Assembly: GCF_029227915.1 (NCBI RefSeq)
Contig: NC_079884.1
Coordinates: 7,132,001 to 7,192,000, forward strand
Length of the DNA stretch: 60,000 bases
Direction: 5' to 3'
Source: Hydractinia symbiolongicarpus
Lineage: Eukaryota > Cnidaria > Hydrozoa > Anthoathecata > Hydractiniidae
Part shown: positions 1 through 11,402 of the stretch, piece by piece
How positions within the stretch are numbered: the stretch's first letter is position 1
How the letters are laid out: the number at the start of each line of letters is the position of its first letter
Program-made: the position numbers and the translations under genes
The notes under the pieces: model-generated
Databases searched by the model: none
What the model was told of the DNA's origin: nothing
The model's input: the letters and a program-made list of their open reading frames with translations, nothing else

Positions 1-1154
1 TTTTTGTTCTAGAAGCCGCTTATATTTCTTTCACATCACATTCACAAAAATAAATACATGCAGTATTTATTTTTATTACACCAATGTTTTCCTAAAATCG
101 TTCAAACAAAAATATATCTAACTTTGGTTAATTTATTTACTGGTGTCAGGTATAATGCCCTTAATAAGGTATTTAACTTATGAAGGACAGTGTTTACTTC
201 TACCCATTAATTTCTGTTGATAATGAAAATAAGTAAATTTATAAATAACTGCTATTTAGAGATCGACGCAAAAGACGAAAGTCTGTTTCCAAATCTTTAT
301 CGCGGTCTCCTAGAACACGATCCAGGTATGAAAACACTTTTATTTCTCACGAATGAAGTGTTTTTGATTGGGAAGCCCTGCATGGAGAAGTGCATCTATA
401 ACAGATGTCAAATCTTTACTATTTGTAAATTTACTTCATAAAAAGAACTGCTTGAAAAAGAGATTTTAAACTTCTTTTGAACTTCATTTTTATTAAATTC
501 ATTTAGAAAAAAATCAAAATCAAGATCTCGTTCTCCTGCAAGAAGAAAATCCCGGAAATCAACTTCCAAGTCTCCTGATAGATCATCCTCCAGGTATGTA
601 TATGATCACTGACTTGTTGTTATTTGTCACTTGATACAAGTTGTCGTCAGAATTTGATTAAATTACGATTTCTTCATTATCTAATAAAGAAATACTGTAT
701 GTTGGCAATATCACAGATACTAATGTGTTCCATTTTTCCCAAATAGACTAGAAATGTAATTTGCGAAATTCCTATCTTGAAAATATGATAGTTCTTGCGT
801 GCTTGTGTATTGGGTTCTTTGTTACCTTGGTTGTTTCTTTATCTATTTTTGGTTTTGTGAATTCTGAAATGGCTAAGTTATACAAATTGTATAATTAAGA
901 TCTTCCTCTTCTTGTTTTTTTTTTGACTTTTACAATTGGACAAAAAAATTTAAATTTGTCAAACTTCATTACCTAAATGTAGATAAATGTTGATTCTACA
1001 TGATTGCTTTAATGATTTGAAGAGAATAAAGTAACATAAATAAGTTAGATAGCAATTCTGCAGCATCAGCTTCAAAGTATTGTGGATTCGCCTGTTCAAC
1101 CTTATTAAATATTATTCGTATTTTTTAATTAAATTAATAAAAATGTTTTGCCAG

Positions 1155-1272
1155 GACTGATTTCTGCTCTAAAGAGGATAAAAACATGGCGAAAAGTGCG
1201 CACCTGACTGGAAATAAAATTGAACAAAGCAAAAACAGAACGTTAAAGAATTGTTGTATTTCCTCAATTTAA
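1155..1272 (+). other. Candidate alternative terminal exon of SREK1 copy A
   Basis: A good acceptor (gttttgccag) precedes an open stretch that continues the phase of exon 507-593 and runs to TAA at 1270-1272. The paralogous exon in copy B is 53550-53646. Copy B carries a 5-nt insertion near the end that changes the C-terminus. The stretch has no obvious downstream donor, so it would act as an alternative 3' exon. Splicing of this exon is inferred only. Confidence 0.3.
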
Positions 1273-2984
1273 AGTTGAGTTTACTGCCGTTTGCTACGAG
1301 ATGTTTGGAAGCAGATTCGATTAAAAAAGAACAAATGTTTGTTAAAATAATCACCTCAAAGTTTTTATTTAAGATTTTTTTTTTTTTATATAATCCAAAT
1401 CCTGAAGCCAATGTTGTTTTCGTGGCTGTCAAAATTAGATGGCTACGTATTTGGATCTAGATACTAAAAATATAATTTTAACAATTGATATCTAAATTAT
1501 TTTGTAGTTGACACTCAAGTTAACAATTAAAATATTGACGTTTTCCTTAATCTGACTTTTACAGCGGACAGTTATAGCTAGCTAGCTATTTACAGAGATA
1601 TGCAAAAAAATCACAAGTAAAAAGTTACCCTAAAATAAATTGTCACACTACCTATCCAAACTGAATATTGTTTGTAGTACCCATCTGCTATTGAATTTTT
1701 TAGAATTTATTACTTTAAGAGGATTTGGTGTGGATTTATTAGGTGAAATGGAAAATGATGTAACAATCTTTTTATAATATGCTATGAATATTCTCACTTA
1801 CTATTCAAATATATTATAGTTGTATATCATTATAAAACGTATTTTTTCTATTCTTATGTTTTTATTCCATACATTTGCAACATTTGATACCTATATTCTG
1901 CAAAAATATTAAACTCAAAATTATTTGTGCATCGTTTTTTTTGAATAATGGAAATATAATGGTAACAAACATGTGTCAGATATATTAAAAAAGTAGCTAG
2001 GAAAAGTTGTTTGCAGGCTGGTCACTTAGTTTACCTCAATACCAACTTAAAAGAATGCATCAGGGTGAATAATTTTTTTTTTTTTATGTTATAAGCTAAA
2101 GTTACTCATTCACAAACAAAAAGCACTGGTATTTCGTAGCACGTTTTCAAAAGCATTGACGAGTGCTTACGTTTCGGTGTGTTTAAAAGTAGAAGTATTT
2201 GATGCTGCTTTTACAATGCCGGATCAGATGTTTAAAATTATTGTTTAGTTTGTGCATGCAGTATTTTTTACCATTGATAATCCTCTCAACCTATATAACT
2301 TGATTCATTTTTTTTTTAAAGTCAGCAATGCTTTTCCTTAGGAAAAAGAAGAAAGAGAAAGATCGAGAAAAAGAGAAAAAGGAAGGGAAAAGCAAGAAAA
2401 AAGAGGAAGGAGAAGTCAAATAAAAAAATAAAGACAAGGAAGCAGAGGCTGATGACCAAGGTAATGCAGAATTTGATAAATATTCTCATTTTGAGACTAC
2501 ACGTTCTTTGAAAATGTGTTCGAAACATCTTGGAATTACTTGACTATTTACTTGTTGTATTAATTCACAGCTTACCCACTAGCTTAAATAGCCCCACAGT
2601 CAAAGACCATGGACACTCAATCAGAGTGAATGGATACTTGGGCACTAGGCGCTTTTCGACACTAAGTTAAAGTGGTGTTTCTTCAGATTAAGCGGTTAAT
2701 TAAGCACTGGATACTTAATCGGTCATTGTGGTATACTGGAAGTAAATACAATCAAACTTGTACTAAGAATTAATAAAGAATCAAAATGGCTATTTTTGTC
2801 ATATTTTTTATTTTTGTATTCTTAAAGAGCTTATAGAGCTTATGGGAAAATAAATGGGACCTTTTCTCACAAAATTAAAATCTTGATATCTCAAAAGCAT
2901 TGTTACCTGGTATACCTTAGTATGTTTGGGGATTAAAAGTAAACGAAGTTATAAATAAAATATTAAACATGCTTAACCCTCAAC

Positions 2985-3155
2985 GACTGGTGTCCTTGAG
3001 GCAGAGCGTTCACCATAAACTGGTGGGTTTGTGGTAGAGCTTTCGCCTCCAGTGCGGAAGATTGTGGATTCAATCGATGATCGAGTCATGTCAGGGGCTA
3101 TAAAAGTGTAATTCGATCCTTTCTGCTAACGTTCCACCAATGAGAAAAACAAATC
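2985..3155 (+). mobile_element. tRNA-derived SINE (in copy A)
   Basis: The segment resembles a tRNA head. An A-box-like stretch lies around 3030-3041 (gtggtagagc), followed by cgcctccagtgcggaag, and a B-box-like gtggattcaatc lies at 3064-3075. The downstream body ends near tttctgctaacgttccacca. A truncated second head precedes it at about 2990-3012. The same insertion is at 55378-55545, so it predates the segmental duplication. Confidence 0.55.
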
Positions 3156-3474
3156 ACTTATATTATAAAGTGTTCTTTTTTAAACCCTAAATACGTGTTT
3201 TTAAAGCGTATTTATCTCGAAAATTCTTACACTGTATGTTTTGCAACTCATATTTGCATAAAAATATCAGTATTCCTTTGATGTTTCTTTATTTCATGAA
3301 GTAAAGAGGAACTTAGTACCAAAAAATTTAGATGTCAAGTTCACGTTGTTTCATGAAACTTGAAGTTTTGAGTTTGAAATAACACAAACTAAACATGTTT
3401 CCACTTTGAACTAAGAAATTATGTTCAAAAATTAATTCATGTTATTTCGCGTTAGTCACCATTGAAAACTAAGC

Positions 3475-5241
3475 TTAACCCTATTCGGTCCGGGGTTTTC
3501 GAACATATTTTGACCGGGGGGTGATTCCCTCTCCCCCTCCCCTTCAATAACCTTTCATGGGATTGTCTAAATTGAATCAAACTTGGCACACTTATAGTAT
3601 GTCAAAAGGAACAAAATGGCGGCAATAAATTTTTGCTTGCATTACCACTTTTTCCGTGACGTCATCAGAAGCTATAAATTTGTTCAAAATGCCACTATCT
3701 GCTTAAAATTCAATTACTTTAGTTCTAGAGCGAATTTTTACATTCTGTTTGAAGTTTCTGAAAGCTAAATAAAAGTTATTTAACATATTTTCCGGTTTTT
3801 ACATAGATCGTATGAAAAATTGCCGAATATTGCCCGAAAATCCGTTTTTCCGATATTCAGGTAAAAATTTAAAATTTTACCCGAAAAAATCGATAAATCG
3901 GATTAACTACGTAACTAATACATGCAAAATGTTTCTTCTTGATAAAACAAAGTTGTGTTGTAAGTTTCAAGTTCTAAACATAATCCTAACAAGAGTTTGT
4001 TTCAAAAAGGTATTTAGGGGTAGTTTCGAGTAATAGCCAATATCAAAGCCTCTAAAAGATATGGGACCTAAACATTTTGCATGCTGGTGTCTAATGCTTT
4101 ACACGGCACAAGTACTGCTTTAAAAGAAAATGAGCAATTTTTCGTTACTTTTTCCTTTAATTTTTATTCTTATCATTTTGTTACTTTTTCTATTATTATT
4201 TTGAGCCCGAAAATGTAACGAGTCCGTCCTCAACTTTAATATACTTTTCATATATAAAATTATTTTTTCAAATTAGTCGATTGCCACGCTCGCAAATTAA
4301 GAGGAAGTATCTCTTGAAATAAAACGGCTGAAACACCTTTCCTGAATTTTATAATCTATATAATAATACGCCAGTTCTGTCTGTTTGTCTGTCTGTGACT
4401 TTTGCAAAGGGGATAAAATTTCTTTATTAAAGTCTATAAAACATCGCCTATAAATTTGTTCTGTAAATTAACAAACTTTGACGTTAGAGCAATATTGACG
4501 CCAAAGGAAAGTATATTAAGATTAGTAAAGCCACTGCATTGCACTTTTAAATTTAAGGCTAAATAACTGAAAAACGGTTGAAAATAACTAGGGACTACCT
4601 GGGACCAATTTGGGTAAGTTTTCCAAACCTAGGTCACCGAATCTGTTTCGGAATGGACGGGTTAATGGCGTCATAAAAAAACCTTTAAACCCTAATATCT
4701 CTGCATCCGTTTGTCAAAAGTACATAATCCTATACATTTTTTTGATCAGCGTTTCAAGATCTATACGATGAAAGCAATAGGTATACAAACTTATAAAAAT
4801 TTTTTTTCGATCTTGATGAGGCCATTGCTGATTTAAATTTTTAAAACTCTCCTTATATCTCATTAACTGCTCATATCAAAAGCACATGATCATATATATT
4901 TTCTTGATCAGCGCTTTAATCTCTACACGATAGATGGAACGTGAAAACAAAACTTCTAAATTATTAATGGTAGGTTGCTGACGTCATCAAAATTTTTATC
5001 CTGCCTCAGTGGATTTTTCCACGGACCTTATCGACCAGTTTGAATAATTATGACGTTATTCAAAATTTTATAATAGTTCTATGCTTTTCAAATAAGGATA
5101 TTCAGATAGAATATCAAATTATCATTACAAAATTTGCATGCAGGTGTCTAATAGATAAATATTGAAACTCAATAAGTATTCTAGCCATGCAACATAACAT
5201 TAAAGAGTTATTAAAAAAAAACCCGAACCGAATAAGGTTAA
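3475..5241. mobile_element. TTAA-flanked nonautonomous DNA transposon (piggyBac or Kolobok type), copy A
   Basis: TTAA occurs at both ends, followed by inverted termini: CCCTATTCGGTCCGGGG on the left, and its imperfect inverse at 5220-5237. A TTAA target and a CCC-starting terminus fit piggyBac; Kolobok also targets TTAA. No transposase is visible. A Helitron-like element (4355-5038) is nested inside. The partner insertion is 55871-58496, and a diverged relative lies at about 31745-32110. Confidence 0.6.
4355..5038 (+). mobile_element. Helitron-like nonautonomous element nested in the TTAA element
   Basis: The element starts TCTATATAATAATACG after an A and ends cgaccag before a T. A short hairpin (gtgga-tttt-tccac) sits about 15 nt inside the 3' end. 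There are no terminal inverted repeats and no target duplication. This matches the TC...CTRR plus 3' hairpin pattern of Helitrons, although the last bases here are CCAG where the relatives at 57509 and 58293 have CTAG. No Rep/helicase coding is seen. Confidence 0.5.
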
Positions 5242-6019
5242 ACAAGCAGCTATTGTGCTTAAATGTTTTTCATAGCTCAAATTAGAGCTTTAAAAGCAAA
5301 ATAGCACATTTAGCATTATTAGAAACTGAAAAGGCTATCCTGGGTAAATAATAACTGTGCTTTAAAATGGAATTGTTCTCATACAACAGACAAGAAAAGT
5401 AAAAACCTTTTTGGTACAAATTCGAAACTAGACCTTATTACTGCAGAGATTGTGAAGGTTGTGGTTTTTCTGTTTGTTCTTCTGAGCCTTGAGAGTCGGT
5501 AAGTCGAAATACTATTCGATAACAAATTTATCTTACATAGTTTTATTTTACATCAATTTGGGTAATACGTGTTTCATATATCCTGGGTACCTTAACACTT
5601 GCATAGTAAATGCTTTCCATTTCATATGGCGCGTATTAATGTGCAGGATAGATTGTAATCATATATAGAGATGAAAATTGCTAATTTGTTTTTGTAGGAA
5701 GTAATATGTTGTTGTTTTTGTTGTTATTTGAGCTAAACAGCCTACTCACAAAAATCTACACGTTTGAAGAAGGTATTACGAATTTATTCATCTAGAATTT
5801 GTGAGTTTGTATACACCCCCTCAAAATGTTTTTTTATATTCTGGAAAATACCTTAGAAAGTACTGGTTCACACAAAAAGTTATTTCCAAGTCGCCATTTA
5901 GGAGTGTTTCTTCTTTCTCAAGTAAATCTATTTTCTTTCTTTAACATAATATTCCGAAATGTATCTAGACCAACTTTAACCAAAGCTTTGGGTATTTTCC
6001 ACCTAAGGCTAGGTAACTT

Positions 6020-6460
6020 CTGTAACAGATTTACCAAAGCTATGAGTGTATACCATTTTAAAAGAACAACAGATTTACCAAAGCTATGAGTATATACCAT
6101 TTTAAGAGAATAAACATTTGCAACAGATTTACCAAAGCTATTAGTATATACCATTTTAAAAGAATAACAGATTTACCATAGCTGTGAGTATATACCATTT
6201 TAAGAGAATAAACTTTTGCAACAGATTTACCAAAGCTATGAGTATATACCATTTTAAGAGAATAAACTTTTGCAACAGATTTACCAAAGCTATGAGTATA
6301 TACCATTTTAAAAGAATAACAGATTTACCAAAGCTATAAGTATATACCATTTTAAGAGAATAAACTTTTGCAACAGATTTACCAAAGCTATGAGTATATA
6401 TCATTTAAAGAGAAACTTTTGCAACAGATTAACAAAAGTTATGAGTATATACCGGCTTAA
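6020..6460. repeat. Minisatellite, about nine units alternating near 43 and 54 bp
   Basis: Each unit starts cagatttaccaaagctatg and continues agtatataccattttaa. Units differ by presence or absence of a roughly 11-bp piece (around aacttttgcaa). Copy B (about 59278-59310) has a single unit, so the array expanded in copy A after duplication. Open frames on the minus strand here are by-products of the repeat. Confidence 0.85.
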
Positions 6461-7087
6461 GCGTAGTAAATTTTGCGGGGTTTTTAGTGCCATAAGTGAA
6501 TTTTTTTATCCTGCAATATATTAAAATCAGATACTAACTGGTTTGTGGAAACATATTAAAAATCACAACAAATAGAATTTCACAGCACACAAAGAACTGT
6601 GTAATTGTGTCATCACACAAAACCGTTTTGTCTTTATTCGCTTAAACAAATGACGTTTTGGGTAAAGGTTAACTTCGAACGATGCTTGTATTCCTATAGT
6701 ACCCGATGTTGTGTATATAAAGTAAGCTAGGTGACAGCACCAGCTGCAATTTATCTATACTCCTGAAACAAAAAAAACAATGTTCTGTGGACGACATTTG
6801 TATACTGTCACTAAATAGTTATTTAGAAACACATATTTATTTTTGATATTAATAAACATAAGTTATGATATGTTTTTGCTACTTCCTTGTCTTCTAGAAA
6901 TGAAAGTTCTAGGGCAGAGATATTTTAAACTGGGCCTGTTCTGTCGACCTCAAAATTCTAAACAGACTCTCTGTTAAAGATTGACTTTGTAATGTATTTT
7001 ACTTATTTTTGGTAGAGAAAAAGAGCGAAGCGAAAAAGTCGAAAGATAAAGTATCAAGTGACGAATCATCATAAAAGTTAAAGAAAA

Positions 7088-7400
7088 AAGAAAGTTTGTG
7101 AATACTTTACACGAACTCGTGTACTGTGTGTAAAATATAGACGTAGTTCTTACATTGTATCGTGATATTTCAAAAAATTTACACAAAAGAAAGTTCGTGA
7201 ATACCTTACACGAACTCGTGTTCTGTGTGTAAAATATAAACGTAGTTCTTACATTGTATCGTGATATTTCAAATAATTTACACAAAAGAAAGTTCGTGAA
7301 TACTTTACACGAACTCGTGTTCTGTGTGTGAAATATAAACGTAGTTCTTACATTGTATCGTGATATTTCAAAGAATTTACACAAAAGAAAGTTTGTAAAT
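7088..7400. repeat. 97-bp minisatellite (3-4 units) with palindromic core
   Basis: Units of about 97 bp each carry ttcgtgaatactttacacga and acacgaactcgtgt, which form a palindrome, followed by gtagttcttacattgtatcg. The array starts inside the end of the SREK1 terminal exon. Five units are present in each of the paralogous arrays at 40727-41140 and 41501-41915. Confidence 0.85.
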
Positions 7401-8714
7401 ACTTTACATGAAATCGTGTTCTTTGCATGGAATATAAAAGTTATTTTTGCACTGACGTTGCAAAGATTTTAAACGAATATGGTACAAAATTTTCTTAACA
7501 TAAACCCATAAACTCCAGAGAACTTTGAGAATTCTGAATTCATCATGAAGAAGTGCACAAAGTGAATTCATTTTTCCAGCAGCACTCAAGCCTATCTTCA
7601 ATTTTTTCTAAAAATGCGAGTAATTCACAATGTCACCAAATATACATTCCACAGATATTCTCACTTTGCTCATGGCCTCATTTAACGGTCTTTGATTAGT
7701 AGTATATTCGCATCCTTAAAGGGTCATAGTATTTGTGGACGAATGAGGCATGCAGGATAACCATAAATGCACAATAACTGTTCATGAGGAGAATGTGAAT
7801 GTTGTAAACTTTGAAGTAATCCGGAAGTATTCAAAAGATCACAATCGCGTCTCCTACCCTCCGTAGGTCCATACAAACTCGCAATTTAACCGTTTAGTCC
7901 AACAACGCTTTAAAATTTTATCCATTGTATATAGCTTGTTGACATCTTTTGGTTCGACATATTGGACGGATAGTTCCATCAACAAATAATCCCCAGCAGA
8001 ATTTTACTCATGACCAGCATCAGCATACTCTCTGAGCTTTATTAAAGCTAAACAATTTTGATTGAGGTCGCGCAATTTGTACTTAAAATTCTGATAAATC
8101 AAATTTACACGAAGTTTGAAATTATACTTAGTTCTAGAACGGATCTCCCAAATCGATGGATCATGTCACCATACCCACATAGATAAGCGGTTTTATATAT
8201 ATCATACGGTTGTTTTGTTTTGTTTGAAGATGAGATTGTAACAGGTACTGGAGATGAGCAATAACTTATTTTGCTACTTCCCTCTCGGAAAAGTCCGCAA
8301 AAGTGTAGAAAATGTATAGCAATGCCCACATGGACAGAGTTTTTGTTGTTTACACAGTTTAACTCAGCAAACGTTTTTGATTTAGTTAGCGTTGATCATC
8401 ACATGTCCTGTGATCGAGGATGGAACTCACGCAAACGGGCAAAGGTTCCGGCAAGCAAAAATAACGCGCAGATCAAAATAGAAGTCCGTAAATTCCTGTA
8501 TTGTAATAAGGGAAGCCCTAGGTGCAACGTAAAAGACGAGTGCATATTGAAAGTGGCGCAAGATCTATGCTGAAATTTGCGCAGGACTGTATTTACTATG
8601 ATTAAAATTTACCACAGGCTTTTTAACAGCGTTGATCAAAACATCCGGTGAAGTGTTCATCTTATATTATACTCGTTTTGAAAAAGTATCTACTCTGTTA
8701 ATGGCTCCACGCAC

Positions 8715-8805
8715 AACCACGTCCCCAGGGGTTCTTGCCTTATTGAGATGTAGCCCGAGCGCTAGCGGATTTGACTTATCAGGCAACAAATCCTGAGGAC
8801 GAGGA
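8715..8805. mobile_element. Short MITE with CGTCCCCAGG / CCTGAGGACGAGG termini
   Basis: About 90 bp bounded by inverted motifs related to CCTCGTCCCCAGG and containing gagcgctagcgg. Related copies are at 43238-43338 and 30040-30132. Single termini of the same type occur near 9573, 25418 and 38031. No coding capacity. Confidence 0.5.
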
Positions 8806-9289
8806 TGGTTCACGCAACTCGTTGATTCTTACCTGTTGGGAGGCTGAAAAGAAAGAATGCTTTTTGGCACTACTTCTATTTGTCTTAGACATTAATTTTA
8901 TAATTATTCACAAAAATGTTTTATGAGTTTTGTGGCAACATGTTGATGGGGTTTCTTTTACCATCTAGGAGATGACGTCAATCTGGATTTCATCCCACAA
9001 ATAAAATTACCATATGATGGCGGCTTTTGACGAGTATCATGTAAACACAAGAAAATGTGTCTTTATATTTGCTTTATTATTTCGAATTTTACTTAATAAA
9101 TGTTAAATTGCTATTCTTCAGTATAATCAGGATAAGATGAACTTCTTTAAAATGAGAGGAAGTTTTAAAAAAAAGGGGAGAAGTACTGGAAATTAAAAAC
9201 AGGTAAGCAAGTGTGAATGTTTAATATATTATACAATATTTATTAACAGTTTTTTTTATACATTAAATAATATTATTATAAGTAAATAA

Positions 9290-9370
9290 AAATATTTTTT
9301 ACAATGTAAAAAATATTTAGATAAAAATATTTAGATAAAAATATTTATATTAAAATATATATATATTTTT
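9290..9370. repeat. AT-rich tandem repeat (aaaatattta units)
   Basis: Short repeats of taaaaatattta with slippage. The paralogous tract at 43800-43920 is longer. Confidence 0.7.
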
Positions 9371-9712
9371 TTCTTATTAATATTATTTTAACCATTCTAA
9401 ATAATTCTGTCAGTTCTTTTATTTTTTTCTCGACTGCTTGTGTATATTTTGGAAGAGCGAAACAAATAATTATTTTCAAAATACCCACTATACGTGGGTA
9501 TTCTGTCGTCACGTGACCAGACAGGGCCAGGGCCTTGTTCAGGCCTTCAAAATATAAAAGGCCTAACAAGACTTGGGGACGAGGTTGAGAAAGTATATCA
9601 GTTGATGTTTGTAATAAGATTTACTGTACATTGCACTATGCGGCAAGTTTGAGACAGTTAAAAACACGTGACCTTTGACATGTGTCGCTTCCTGAATGAA
9701 ATATAAACGAAA

Positions 9713-10911
9713 CAAGGCTTGATAAAAATCGAACAGAAAAATTTTCAGTACGTTTTACTACAAATAAATTTATTACAATATAAAATAAAACTAAAAAATG
9801 GACTCGTTCCTCATCTAAAAAATAAATAAATTTCATGAGAGAAAGTTAAAAATAGAAATAACAAAAGAGAAATATATCCAATTGTATAAAGTACCGTCTC
9901 ACCTCACAAACTGATTGTTGTTTTTCAAAACAAAATCATTTGAAATATTTACTTCGTCCTGTCCTGAAAGATAAAAAGATTTGTTATTTCAAAGTATAGC
10001 TACCTAAGTATTAGAACAGCCATCGTCATGGCCATGTCTTCTAAATGAGAGACAATCTGTCAATTTGTTCATAAAATCCTTTTATAACGCGAAATTTGTA
10101 CAATCGCTATGCAAAAAACAAAATAATTTTGGATTACGAAAAAAAAGTTTAACATCGTGGCATTCTTATTTTAAATGTTTTAAATATCTTTTATTTTAAA
10201 TATTTTCACATCTATAATGTTTAATTCATGCTAACAATAATAACATTCAATTTCAGAAGATATAAAATAAAAAACAGTCTGGGTACGAAATTGTATTTTT
10301 ACTTCTTCTTTTTTCTTATAAAATTTATTATTTTTAATTTCGTTATAATATATACTTATCTCTTACAGTATCTCCTCTCATTATTTTTACATACATAAAA
10401 ATTAATGCTGTCAGAATTATTAACAGCTATAATTATTCACTATTTTTTATTAAAAATACTTTCTACTTTGGACTGTCACAATAATCTACTTGACAACCTC
10501 AACATTTTATTCTTAAGTATTTTATTCATTTTATCCAATTTGTTATAAAAAAATATTTTTGACATTCAACATTTTATTCTTAAGTTTCTTAAATTTGAAT
10601 TCATTATATCCTTCAATTTGTTAATTAGTTTACTTCACTCAAATAAAAATCATCCATCCTTTTATTATTGCAAATTATTTCATTCGTTTTTTAACTTTCA
10701 TTTATCATCATTATTATCAAATTAAAAGAAATAAAAAATTCATTCTTCTTTCTAATTTATTAACTTTTAATTTCTTATACCACGCACTAAAATTTAAAAA
10801 AATAAAAACATTCCATACCTAAATATTTATTTAAACATTTATTTAATCCTTATTATTTTCAAATTAAAATAAAATACAAATTTATTCTTCTTTCTAATTT
10901 ATTAAATAAAC
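9713..10911. other. AT-rich flank downstream of the HEPN/helicase gene; no gene seen
   Basis: This lies beyond the left direct repeat and downstream of the minus-strand HEPN/helicase gene. It is very AT-rich with no convincing exon. Polyadenylation-type aataaa motifs on the minus strand are plentiful and cannot be assigned. Confidence 0.5.
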
Positions 10912-11402
10912 TTAATAACTTACTTCGTATTCTTTTATTTTTCGTCTTATTATTTCCCGCTTTTGTTCATTCACCCATCCAGCAAAATCAAAAGCTGTTC
11001 TTCCACAATAGTCTTTGATCGCCACATCAATATTTTCATGACGTAACAAAACATCAACACATGAGATGTGACCAAACTCCGCAGCATAATGTAGTGGTGT
11101 GCGGTTGGAAACATCTACACGGTTGATGTTTGTTACATCATGTCGACATAACATATCTAATATTGTGTGACGATCATATAACGCAGCCAAATGATAACTG
11201 TTGAATGTCAATCTATCTTCCGCCCAAACATCACTGCCATATGAGATGAGTATTTCCACCATTGATGTATTGTTGGTGTGACATACTGTCCACATCAATG
11301 GTGTGTTTTTATATTCACCTCTCATGTGAATGATGTTTGGATGAATGGATAGCAATTTTTTCAGTTTCTTGATATCGTTAGATTTAATAATTTCCACGAT
11401 AT
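10912..11402 (-). CDS. Exon 6: ankyrin repeats and C-terminus
   Basis: The exon has acceptor attttag|ATATCGTGG, then 162 residues to the stop at 10912. Three to four ankyrin repeats are visible: NTPLMWTVCHTNNTSMVEIL, SYHLAALYDRHTILDMLCRH, RTPLHYAAEFGHISCVDVLL and a degenerate GRTAFDFAGWVNEQKREIIR. The TPLHxAAxxGH hallmark is intact in the third. The phase (1 in) fits exon 5. Alternatively this is the second exon of a separate small ankyrin gene starting near 12560; see the rejected list. Confidence 0.7.

Larger units (their letters stand above)
1..6053 (+). repeat. Segmental duplication, copy A of SREK1 3' body (partner 52436-59310)
   Basis: This block aligns nearly base for base with 52436-59310, including exons, introns, a SINE and a TTAA-flanked transposon. 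Differences are scattered substitutions and small indels. The main structural difference is one extra Helitron-like unit in the other copy. Collinearity ends near 6053, where copy A enters a minisatellite that the other copy lacks. The duplication is recent, or the two blocks are two haplotypes placed in series by the assembly. Confidence 0.93.
260..7074 (+). pseudogene. SREK1: SREK1-like splicing factor copy A, 3' exons only, disrupted
   Basis: This is the 3' part of an SREK1-type (splicing regulatory glutamic acid/lysine-rich) SR protein gene whose 5' part lies left of the window. Exons seen: 260-325 and 507-593 (RS dipeptides, both phase 2 in and out), 2342-2460 (Lys/Glu-rich tail) and terminal exon 7016-7074. 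Each has an AG acceptor, and the donors keep phase. Compared with copy B (44858-54832), the Lys/Glu exon has an in-frame TAA at 2421-2423. The terminal exon stops at TAA 7072-7074, whereas the paralogous exon at 40655 reads nine codons further. Copy A would therefore make a truncated tail or be subject to nonsense-mediated decay. Its RS exons are otherwise intact and in places more RS-like than copy B, so a shortened functional product cannot be excluded. Confidence 0.7.
6760..9712 (+). repeat. Direct repeat, left copy: SREK1 terminal exon and 3' flank (partner 40392-44247)
   Basis: The segment matches 40392-44247 closely. It includes the terminal exon, the 97-bp minisatellite, a MITE and AT-rich satellite sequence. 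It forms the left boundary of the 30.7-kb island. Homology ends just after gcttcctgaatgaaat in both copies. No gene other than the terminal SREK1 exon was recognised; the ORFs of up to 100 codons at about 8.1-8.6 kb occur in both copies, carry indels between them and match no family known to me. Confidence 0.9.

Noticed and set aside
5918-6404. Minus-strand ORFs with repeated MVYTHSFGKSVAKVYS-type sequence
   Set aside because: These are translations of the minisatellite. Copy B has a single unit, and no start or splice context supports a gene.
8105-8573. ORFs of 74-100 codons present in both direct repeats (also 42665-43106)
   Set aside because: Both copies carry indels that shift the frames relative to each other, the ORFs overlap on opposite strands, and no protein family was recognised.
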